DNA of 7,162 nucleotides. It comes from Chloroflexota bacterium. GTDB taxonomy: Bacteria; Chloroflexota; Dehalococcoidia; JACQTR01. Below, piece by piece: positions 1-5,455 of this stretch. The stretch covers positions 1 through 7,162 of the forward strand of contig JACQTR010000004.1 of NCBI GenBank assembly GCA_016210705.1, read 5' to 3'. Below the pieces are notes generated by a model. The model worked only from the letters and a program-made list of their open reading frames with translations. It had not been told where the DNA came from and ran no database searches. Position 1 is the stretch's first letter, and the number at the start of each line of letters is the position of its first letter. Made by a program: the position numbers and the translations under genes.

Positions 1-1
1 C

Positions 2-853
2 ATCGATATTGTCCAGGGCCTGCCCCAGGGCAAGGCCTTAGACCTTTTAGAAGCCCAGCCGGTGCTGGGTTTGGATTCTCGTGTAGTGGGCACCAATAGC
101 TACGAGGATACCGCCGGTTCCCAGATTTGCGTCATCACCGCCGGAGTGGCCCGCCAGCCTGGCATGAGTCGAGACGATCTCTTGTTCACCAACATGAGGA
201 TAGTCCAAGGGGTTACCGAAAACTTAGTGAAGCATTCTCCCCAATGCATTATTGTAGTAGTCAGCAATCCCCTGGATGCCATGGCTCAGTTGGTCTTCCA
301 GGTCAGCCAATTTCCCCGGAATCGGGTCATCGGTATGGCTGGCGTTCTCGATACCGCCCGATTCCGCACCTTTTTAGCCCAAGAGCTAAAGGTCTCCGTG
401 GAGGACGTCTCGGCCTACGTTCTGGGCGGGCATGGCGATACCATGGTGCCTCTTACTCGCTTAACTACAGTGGGGGGAATACCGATTAGCGAACTTCTAT
501 CCCTAGAGACCATTGAAAGTATCGTGAAGCGCACCCGAGATGGCGGCGGGGAGATAGTTAGCCTACTCAAGACAGGAAGTGCCTATTACGCTCCCTCAGC
601 GGCGGTGGCTCAGATGGTGGACGCTATAGTTCTGGACAAGAAAAAGATTCTGCCCTGTGCTGCCTATCTGGAGGGCGAATATGGCATTCACGGCCTGTTT
701 ATGGGCGTTCCCGTAAAACTGGGGGCCCAGGGCATCGAGGAGATCATTCAGATAAAGCTGACACTGGAGGAGGACGCTGCTCTTAAGAAATCGGCGGCTG
801 CCGTCCAAGAGCTGGTGGAATTGATGAAACTAGACCCACCATCGCAAAAATGA
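2..853 (+). CDS. mdh: Malate dehydrogenase, LDH-like type (5'-truncated by window edge)
   Basis: NAD-dependent oxidation of malate to oxaloacetate in the cytoplasm. The frame is open from base 2 and gives 283 residues. The family is usually about 310, so roughly the first 30 residues, including the Gly-rich Rossmann turn, lie outside the window. Numbering from the first visible codon, Asp2 is the expected NAD-ribose aspartate. Substrate-loop arginines are R51 (in ARQPGMSR) and R57. N89 lies in VSNPLD, D117 and R120 in the GVLDTARF segment, and catalytic H144 in GGHGDTMVPL. Arginine in the mobile loop, rather than the glutamine of lactate dehydrogenases, supports malate as substrate. A GTG at 62 is internal and is not the start. 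The stop overlaps the next start as ATGA, so the gene is probably translationally coupled to the fumarase alpha gene, whose product makes its substrate. Confidence 0.95.
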   Translation: MDIVQGLPQGKALDLLEAQPVLGLDSRVVGTNSYEDTAGSQICVITAGVARQPGMSRDDLLFTNMRIVQGVTENLVKHSPQCIIVVVSNPLDAMAQLVFQVSQFPRNRVIGMAGVLDTARFRTFLAQELKVSVEDVSAYVLGGHGDTMVPLTRLTTVGGIPISELLSLETIESIVKRTRDGGGEIVSLLKTGSAYYAPSAAVAQMVDAIVLDKKKILPCAAYLEGEYGIHGLFMGVPVKLGAQGIEEIIQIKLTLEEDAALKKSAAAVQELVELMKLDPPSQK

Positions 854-1695
854 GAGATATACCTACCCAACAAATAACTCAAACCGTGGCTCGCCTTTGC
901 CAGGAGGCGAACTACTACCTTGGAGAAGATGTCCTCGAGGCTTTGCGCCGAGGGCGAGAGGCTGAAGAATCTCCCGTGGGCCGCGATGTCCTGGACAAGA
1001 TTATGGAAAACGCCCGCATCGCCGCCGAGGAGGGGGTGCCCCTGTGTCAGGATTGCGGCACGGCCGTAGTTTTTCTTGAGGTGGGGCAAGAGGCCCATAT
1101 CAACGGCGGCGAGCTATACGACGCCGTAGCCGAAGGGGTGCGCCAAGGTTATACCCAGGGCTACCTGCGCTACTCGCAGGTGCGCCAGCCTTTCTCGACC
1201 CGGCTAAATACGAAGGATAATACGCCTCCCGTTATCCATACTGAGATCGTGCCTGGCGACCGCCTGCGCATCATCGTCATGCCCAAAGGAGGCGGCGCCG
1301 AGAATATGAGCCGTTTGGCTATGCTCAAGCCCGCCCAGGGCCGCCAGGGTATCATCGACTTCGTGGTGCAGGCGGTGGATGAGGCGGGGAGCAACCCCTG
1401 TCCTCCGGTGATCGTCGGCGTTGGCATTGGAGGCACTGCCGAAAAGGCCCTGGGTCTCGCCAAGCAGGCTCTCCTTCGCCCGGTGGGTAAACCCCACGAC
1501 GATCCAGAGGTCAGGGAGCTGGAGGCCGAGCTTTTGGAGCGGGTCAACGACTTGGGCATCGGCCCCCAGGGTTTTGGAGGCAGAACCACTGCCCTGGCCG
1601 TCCACGCCGGGGTCTTTCCCGCGCACATCGCCAGCCTGCCCGTGGCCGTCAACATCCAGTGCCACAGCGCCCGACACAAGGAGGCGGTACTGTGA
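850..1695 (+). CDS. fumA: Class I fumarate hydratase, alpha subunit ([4Fe-4S])
   Basis: Catalytic Fe-S half of a two-subunit class I fumarase that interconverts fumarate and malate. The 281-residue length is normal for the alpha subunit. Three cysteines at the family cluster-ligand positions are visible: C66 in PLCQDCG, C184 in GSNPCPP, and C271 in NIQCHSARHKE. The signature PKGGGAENMS occupies residues 145-154. An extra cysteine, C69, sits where CQDTG-type family members have threonine. The start ATG shares bases with the mdh stop (ATGA). The related L-tartrate dehydratase alpha subunit is an alternative, but mdh upstream and sdhABCD nearby favour fumarase. Its partner, the beta gene, begins about 600 bp further on instead of directly behind it. 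Codon 277-278 (Lys-Glu) contributes to an AAGGAGG that looks like the former ribosome binding site of the beta gene. Confidence 0.95.
   Translation: MRDIPTQQITQTVARLCQEANYYLGEDVLEALRRGREAEESPVGRDVLDKIMENARIAAEEGVPLCQDCGTAVVFLEVGQEAHINGGELYDAVAEGVRQGYTQGYLRYSQVRQPFSTRLNTKDNTPPVIHTEIVPGDRLRIIVMPKGGGAENMSRLAMLKPAQGRQGIIDFVVQAVDEAGSNPCPPVIVGVGIGGTAEKALGLAKQALLRPVGKPHDDPEVRELEAELLERVNDLGIGPQGFGGRTTALAVHAGVFPAHIASLPVAVNIQCHSARHKEAVL
1678..1694 (+). promoter_or_regulatory. Stranded Shine-Dalgarno plus GTG, probable former start site of the fumarase beta gene
   Basis: AAGGAGG at 1678-1684 is followed after 7 nt by GTG at 1692-1694, which overlaps the fumA stop as GTGA. This is ideal geometry for a coupled start. 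Today the GTG opens only nine codons before TAG at 1719-1721. The current beta gene begins TTGAGGACACCC; joining the GTGA of fumA to its AGGACACCC would restore a beta gene in frame with the stranded GTG. The role as the ancestral start is inference. AAGGAG also encodes the Lys-Glu at the end of fumA, so the match could be partly fortuitous. Confidence 0.55.
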
Positions 1696-2300
1696 TGTTT
1701 GCTTGTGATCGTCTATGTTAGATGTTTCAAAAGAACCTTTACAACCATCTCCTCCAGATAGAGCGACAGCAGGGTCACGAAGTAGCATATGTGGGGGTGA
1801 GCCGTGGCACGCAGAGTAGAACGAGCAGCAATTGGCGACAAGGCAATCATAAGGAATCTGTTGCAGTTGTATCTCTACGAGTTTACCGAATTCCACGACG
1901 TTCCTATGAGCAAAAACGGTGAGTACGACTATTTATACTTGGACTGTTATTGGACTGAGAAGAAGAGACATCCTTACTTGTTTTTCAGGCGAGGTGAACT
2001 TGCTGGTTTTGCACTAGTAAGAGAAGAGGAAGAGCACTATTCCATTGCCGAATTCTTCGTCTTACGTAAGTTTCGCCAACGTGGACTAGGTCTTGCGTGT
2101 GCTACAGACATTATTGGAAGACACAAGGGTAAATGGAAGATCGAGTTCCTAGATGCAAATGGAAATGTTGGCAAGTTTTGGGGTAGGGTTGCATCAAACG
2201 TCGCGAATGGCGAAGTGGAAGAAGGGAAAATAGATAATGCCAGGAGTTATATCCAGTTTTTGACGGAATGATAGCCAAAACGTTGATGAGGTTGATGATT
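1696..2300. other. AT-rich segment inserted between fumarase alpha and beta genes
   Basis: About 605 bp separates the two fumarase subunit genes, which are normally adjacent. Hand counts of single 60-base lines give 38% GC (1921-1980) and 50% GC (2161-2220) inside the segment, against 68% in fumA (1381-1440), so composition changes sharply. It holds one GNAT gene, a 108 bp leader with no recognisable gene, and 28 bp after the GNAT stop. No transposase, integrase or terminal inverted repeats are visible. The edges carry a similar short string, TGATGTTTG at 1693-1701 and TGATGATTTG at 2293-2302. This could be an imperfect target duplication, microhomology or chance. The mechanism is unknown. 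Confidence 0.6.
1804..2271 (+). CDS. GNAT-family N-acetyltransferase, substrate unknown
   Basis: A 155-residue cytoplasmic protein, the usual size of a single-domain GNAT. The acetyl-CoA pyrophosphate-binding motif A is at residues 91-98 (RQRGLGLA) and follows a strand with AEFFVL (82-87). The downstream segment KWKIEFLDANGNVGKFWGRV is the typical strand-loop-FW helix (110-129). It resembles the group of predicted acetyltransferases labelled COG5628, from memory; the acceptor cannot be told from sequence. The GTG start at 1804 is chosen because an in-frame TGA lies directly upstream at 1798-1800, a GGGGGTG ribosome binding site sits at 1793-1799, and the N-terminus fits the family. Low GC and codons such as AGA, AGG and ATA differ from the flanking fumarase genes, suggesting separate acquisition. 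It may be co-transcribed with the fumarase operon; I saw no clear promoter of its own. Confidence 0.85.
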   Translation: MARRVERAAIGDKAIIRNLLQLYLYEFTEFHDVPMSKNGEYDYLYLDCYWTEKKRHPYLFFRRGELAGFALVREEEEHYSIAEFFVLRKFRQRGLGLACATDIIGRHKGKWKIEFLDANGNVGKFWGRVASNVANGEVEEGKIDNARSYIQFLTE

Positions 2301-2302
2301 TG
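2288..2302 (+). promoter_or_regulatory. Ribosome binding site that decides the TTG start of the fumarase beta gene
   Basis: GAGGT at 2288-2292 lies 7 nt before TTG at 2300-2302. No ATG or GTG start occurs in this frame between the GNAT stop and residue 10 of the protein, so TTG 2300 is the best start. A second TTG at 2312 is possible but lacks comparable spacing. The GAGGT lies in the AT-rich intervening DNA, within a short tandem repeat (GTTGATGA at 2282-2289 and 2291-2298). The present translation signal therefore seems to have been supplied by the inserted DNA. Confidence 0.6.
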
Positions 2303-2860
2303 AGGACACCCTTGAAAATAACTACACCCTTAACTAATGAGGTAGTGACCTCACTCCAAGCGGGCGACCAGGTCACCATAACTGGGGTCATCTACACCGC
2401 CCGGGATGCCGCCCACAAGCGCATGGTGGAGGCTCTGGAGCGGGTGGAGGAGCTCCCCTTCGATATTCGCGGCCAGATCATATACTACGTGGGCCCCAGC
2501 CCCGCCCAGCCGGGCCAGGTCATCGGCTCCGCTGGGCCCACCACCAGCGGCCGTATGGACGTCTATACCCCGCTTCTTTTGGCTCAGGGGCTAAGGGGGA
2601 TGATCGGCAAGGGTCAGCGCTCTTCAGCAGTGAAGGAGGCCCTAAAGGAGTATAAGGCCGTGTATTTGGCCGCCATCGGCGGCGCAGGGGCTCTCATCGC
2701 CAAGGCCATAAAGAAGGCCGATCTGGTGGCCTACCCTGAGCTGGGCCCCGAGGCGATTTTGCGTTTGGAGGTAAAGGATTTCCCTGCCACCGTCATCAAC
2801 GATTGCCATGGTGGCGACCTCTACCAGGAGGGGAAGGTCCGCTACTCCAAGACTGCCTAA
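2300..2860 (+). CDS. fumB: Class I fumarate hydratase, beta subunit
   Basis: Second subunit of the two-component class I fumarase, matching the C-terminal domain of single-chain FumA/FumB enzymes; it completes the active site with the alpha subunit. Length is 186 residues, normal for the family. Recognisable segments are ITTPLT at 7-12, the AHKRM helix start at 38-42, GPTTSGRMD at 79-87, GKGQRS at 103-108, GGAGAL at 127-132 and HGGDLYQEG near the end (170-178). The start is TTG with GAGGT upstream, a weaker signal than the AAGGAGG-GTG stranded 608 bp upstream behind fumA. GC content returns to the level of fumA and mdh from the first codons, so this gene belongs with them and not with the GNAT. 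Its stop overlaps the stop of the convergent gene on the other strand. A tartrate dehydratase beta subunit is the less likely alternative. The symbol is used for the beta subunit, not the E. coli paralogue. Confidence 0.94.
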   Translation: MRTPLKITTPLTNEVVTSLQAGDQVTITGVIYTARDAAHKRMVEALERVEELPFDIRGQIIYYVGPSPAQPGQVIGSAGPTTSGRMDVYTPLLLAQGLRGMIGKGQRSSAVKEALKEYKAVYLAAIGGAGALIAKAIKKADLVAYPELGPEAILRLEVKDFPATVINDCHGGDLYQEGKVRYSKTA

Positions 2861-3894
2861 GACCCCGACCGAATTTTCTTCAGTAGCCGCAGCGCCCGCA
2901 GCGTGACCCATTTGCTGGGCTGGCCCTTACGCTCGATGTCGGCCCAGGTCTTGCCGTTGTAGGTGTATTCCAATCGCCACCGACCCTGTTTATCTTGCTT
3001 GCTGAGCACCAGGTCGATGGCTTCCTGGAGCCGGGGATCAGCCCCATAGCCCAGGGAGGCCAGGGCCTCCAGGTTTTGAAGTACGTCGGTTACGTAGCCG
3101 ATGGGGAAGCCGAATTTGAACCAACTGGCGCTGGGTTTGTCTGCGTAACCAGCGGGATAATCGGCCACGGCGGGGTCGATGCTAAGAAGAAAAGAGGCTC
3201 CGGCCTCGATGGCCGCCTCTACGGCTGGGGTTCTTAGATGCTGCGATACCTTCCCCAAAGCCAACATCACTTTGATCGCGCCCCAAGCGCAGGGGAGGCC
3301 GTTGTTGGCGGCGCAGCGGAACACCGGCCCACAGACCCCGGATTTGTAATAGCGAACTGGGGCGTCTCGCTCCTCGGCCGAGGCAAAGCCATCGCCGGTT
3401 ACACTGCGGGCCAGCCAGTCCAGGGCTCGGTCTAGGCGTTGATCTCCCAGCCAACCCAGATCGATGAGGGCTTCGCTAAGATTGCCCCCAAGACAGTGGA
3501 TAGCCTCCGAAGGTGTCCCATTGACCGAAAAAGCGCCCGTGTTTGCCACCGAATGGGTTAAAATATATTCACAGCCGGCGCGCACCTGAGGGTCGTCACC
3601 ATCGGCTCCCAGTTGAGCCAGGAACATAACCTGCCACACGGTGCTTCGATACTTGGGGTTGTAACCCGGCCCTGGCTTGACCCAATACCCTTCGGGCTCC
3701 TGGGCTGCCAGGATGGCCGGTACTGGGCCGGAGGTCATTAAGGCGCGGCGGGCTTCAACTACCTGCGGATCATCCTTGGCCCGGTCCAGAAGGTCGGTCA
3801 GGGCAAAGTAACGTACCGATGGATTATCGTTGTCAGGCTCTAGGAGCCAAGGCAGAGGATCGTTGTTAAGGCGCGCTTTCCAGGGCTCGGCCAT
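2857..3894 (-). CDS. Unknown protein with squalene-cyclase-like QW motifs, last gene of the sdh operon
   Basis: A 345-residue protein with no signal peptide or membrane segment visible, so probably cytoplasmic. It consists of helical repeats resembling the alpha-alpha toroid of terpene cyclases and prenyltransferases. Two QW-type motifs (Q-x3-G-x-W) are at 65-71 (QEPEGYW) and 300-306 (QDKQGRW). The middle contains a cysteine-rich conserved-looking stretch with C134 (after H133), C188, C194 and C202, which might bind metal; this is inference. No catalytic class I or II cyclase motif is convincing. From memory, similar Chloroflexota proteins are sometimes labelled 'nitrogen fixation protein NifH', which nothing here supports: there is no P-loop. 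The start ATG lies 6 nt after the sdhD stop, so co-transcription with sdhABCD is likely. The gene ends convergently, overlapping the fumarase beta stop. Function is unknown. Confidence 0.85.
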   Translation of the reverse strand: MAEPWKARLNNDPLPWLLEPDNDNPSVRYFALTDLLDRAKDDPQVVEARRALMTSGPVPAILAAQEPEGYWVKPGPGYNPKYRSTVWQVMFLAQLGADGDDPQVRAGCEYILTHSVANTGAFSVNGTPSEAIHCLGGNLSEALIDLGWLGDQRLDRALDWLARSVTGDGFASAEERDAPVRYYKSGVCGPVFRCAANNGLPCAWGAIKVMLALGKVSQHLRTPAVEAAIEAGASFLLSIDPAVADYPAGYADKPSASWFKFGFPIGYVTDVLQNLEALASLGYGADPRLQEAIDLVLSKQDKQGRWRLEYTYNGKTWADIERKGQPSKWVTLRALRLLKKIRSGS

Positions 3895-3900
3895 CCAAAC

Positions 3901-4320
3901 CTATCCCCAGGAGAAAAGAGGCTGACGACCGGTGAAGGGCAGAAGGGCGTTGGTGCCGTAAATAAATGTGATTATGCCGATTATTATCAAAGCCACGGCC
4001 AACATCCTTCTCCCTCGCCAACCCAATCCGTAGTCAGTAATAATTACCCACAGCCCGTTAAGGGCGTGATAGAGTACGGTGGCCAAAAGGGCTATATCCA
4101 AAGCCAGATAGGCCGGACTGCCGAACCGCTCTGTCACCCGCTCAAAGGTGATGGCCTCGCCTGATAACACAAAGTGCAGTATTCCCCAATGGGCGCCCAG
4201 GAAAAAGATTAGGAGCACGGCGGTAACTCGTTGCACAAACCAAGCCCACCATCCCCCGGTGATAGGAGCCTCCAACCCGGTCACTGCCTCTTTTGGGGAA
4301 ATCTCTTCGGTGGCTATCAT
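3901..4320 (-). CDS. sdhD: Succinate dehydrogenase membrane anchor subunit D
   Basis: A 139-residue integral membrane subunit that helps bind quinone and haem and anchors SdhAB to the membrane. Three hydrophobic helices are visible at about 25-52, 70-95 and 103-123. The WFVQR segment opens helix 1 (Q30, R31), H44 follows 14 residues later, and helix 2 contains YHALNGL with H85 and then D96-Y-G-L-G. H44 and H85 are candidate axial haem ligands. The pattern is nearly the same as in the gene product just upstream, SdhC, so the two appear to be paralogues. The start ATG is supported by an AGGAGAGG ribosome binding site that includes the sdhC stop codon; the gap to sdhC is 9 nt. Assignment as D rather than C rests only on gene order. 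Confidence 0.85.
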   Translation of the reverse strand: MIATEEISPKEAVTGLEAPITGGWWAWFVQRVTAVLLIFFLGAHWGILHFVLSGEAITFERVTERFGSPAYLALDIALLATVLYHALNGLWVIITDYGLGWRGRRMLAVALIIIGIITFIYGTNALLPFTGRQPLFSWG

Positions 4321-4329
4321 CGTCCTCTC

Positions 4330-4725
4330 CTAAATCAAAGGAGTGCCAGTGATATAGGGCCAGGCTTCTATGATGCCCCAACTCAATAGAGCCAAAGCCA
4401 CTGCCATCGCTGTCCAGAATAATATATGTTGTTCCCTAATACCCAAGCCGAAATCTATTAAAATAACCCGCAACCCGTTTAAGCCGTGATATAAAACAGC
4501 CCAAAAGAGAAGAAGCTCCAAGGCCAGGACATAGGGCTTTTGCAACGTCTCCAGAACACTATCAAATCTAATCCCTCCCTGGCCGGCTATCGAAAAAGAA
4601 ATTACCCAGATGTGGCCGATGAGGTAGAGAGCCAAAACCAGTCCTGATATCCTTTGGAAAAGCCAAGCCCACATGCCCAAACCGTAACGGGGGGGCCAAA
4701 TATCGCTCGTTTTGGGTCGGTACAT
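4330..4725 (-). CDS. sdhC: Succinate dehydrogenase membrane anchor subunit C (cytochrome b-type)
   Basis: A 131-residue membrane subunit with three hydrophobic helices at about 19-46, 65-90 and 100-122. Helix 1 starts with WLFQR (Q24, R25) and carries H38; helix 2 contains YHGLNGLRVI with H80, then D91-F-G-L-G. H38 and H80 are the candidate haem ligands, with quinone bound at the interface to SdhB. I place the start at ATG 4725: an AAAGGGG ribosome binding site lies 8 nt upstream and the gap after the sdhB stop is 4 nt. A longer reading from TTG at 4746 would overlap sdhB by 17 nt and adds only a short polar tail. The operon position between sdhB and sdhD and the match to SdhD support the call; the C versus D label is by order. 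Confidence 0.85.
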   Translation of the reverse strand: MYRPKTSDIWPPRYGLGMWAWLFQRISGLVLALYLIGHIWVISFSIAGQGGIRFDSVLETLQKPYVLALELLLFWAVLYHGLNGLRVILIDFGLGIREQHILFWTAMAVALALLSWGIIEAWPYITGTPLI

Positions 4726-4729
4726 AAAG

Positions 4730-5455
4730 TTACCCCTTTCTTCCAAAGATGACCCAAGATGGCCTTCGGGTCAAACGCTTCTTGAGTTGCTGAATAGACC
4801 AGGTGGGGTTTATACTCTTGGGGCAGACCTTCTGACAGTTGAATATGGTATGACAGCGCCACACTCCATGCTGGTTATTCACCAAACTTAGTCGTTCCCC
4901 GGCTCCCTCATCTCGGGAGTCGCCCACGAAGCGGTATGCCTTGGTAAGGGCCGCCGGCCCCAAATAGTCTTTGTCCAGTCCCACTATGGGGCAGGCAGAA
5001 TAACAAGCACCGCACATAATGCAGTCGATCATCTCGTTGATGGCTCGCCGCTCCTCTATGCTTTGAGGCCTTTCCCCCTTTGGTGGCGACGAGTTGGCTA
5101 CCAAATAGGGCATGATTCGCTCCACCTTTTCAAAGAAAGGGCCCATATCTACTGCCAGGTCTTTGATAATAGTGAGACGAGGTAAAGGGCCTACTTTTAT
5201 GTTCTTAGTTCTTAGGCTTTTGATGATCGTTTTGCAGGCTAAGCGATGAGTCCCGTTAATGTACATGGCGCAGGAGCCGCAGATGGCGCTGCGGCACGAA
5301 CGGCGAAAGCACAAGCTGCCGTCTTGCTGTTCTTGAATCTTATGCAAGCCATCTAGGACGGTAGCTAGAGGGTCTAATTCCACTAAATAACGCTCAAAAC
5401 GGGGAGCCCAATCAGAGCTAGGATCATAACGCTGAATGTGAAATTTGAATTGCAT
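4730..5455 (-). CDS. sdhB: Succinate dehydrogenase iron-sulfur subunit B
   Basis: Electron-transfer subunit linking the SdhA flavin to membrane quinone. Its 241 residues match the family (about 238 in E. coli). The N-terminal ferredoxin-like domain has [2Fe-2S] ligands C54, C59, C62 and C74. The C-terminal domain has C145, C148, C151 and C211 for [4Fe-4S], and C155, C201 and C207 for [3Fe-4S]. All ligands are present. H202, in WRCHTIFNC, corresponds to the E. coli quinone-site histidine. The E. coli FWW segment after the CP of the third cysteine motif is absent; here it reads CPIVGLDKDYLGP, one residue shorter. The start overlaps the sdhA stop by one base (TAATG). Fumarate reductase subunit B is the alternative, since direction cannot be read from sequence. 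Confidence 0.96.
   Translation of the reverse strand: MQFKFHIQRYDPSSDWAPRFERYLVELDPLATVLDGLHKIQEQQDGSLCFRRSCRSAICGSCAMYINGTHRLACKTIIKSLRTKNIKVGPLPRLTIIKDLAVDMGPFFEKVERIMPYLVANSSPPKGERPQSIEERRAINEMIDCIMCGACYSACPIVGLDKDYLGPAALTKAYRFVGDSRDEGAGERLSLVNNQHGVWRCHTIFNCQKVCPKSINPTWSIQQLKKRLTRRPSWVIFGRKG

Noticed and set aside
1696..1803. Promoter, riboswitch or terminator in the leader of the GNAT gene
   Set aside because: I looked for -35/-10 pairs and hairpins. TTG-containing strings near 1699-1706 lack a properly spaced -10, and no stable inverted repeat is visible.
1204..1896. 230-codon open frame on the minus strand opposite fumA
   Set aside because: It lies antisense to a clear fumarase alpha gene, has no family motif, and long antisense frames are expected in GC-rich coding DNA.
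1722..1922. 66-codon frame starting at the ATG after the nine-codon leftover
   Set aside because: It has no ribosome binding site of its own, overlaps the GNAT gene out of frame, and its later part is just the shifted reading of that gene. It matches nothing I recognise.
1696..2300. Insert considered as an integron gene cassette
   Set aside because: GNAT genes are common cassette cargo, but I find no attC-like pair (RYYYAAC with GTTRRRY) at the edges; the nearest strings, such as GCCAAAAC, do not match.
3589..3600. DGDD at residues 98-101 of the QW-motif protein, resembling the DXDD motif of class II terpene cyclases
   Set aside because: It lies in a loop just before a new helix (LGADGDDPQVR), not in the expected catalytic setting, and looks like an ordinary inter-repeat turn.
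4726..4746. Longer sdhC start at TTG 4746
   Set aside because: It would overlap sdhB by 17 nt and lacks the better-placed ribosome binding site that serves ATG 4725.
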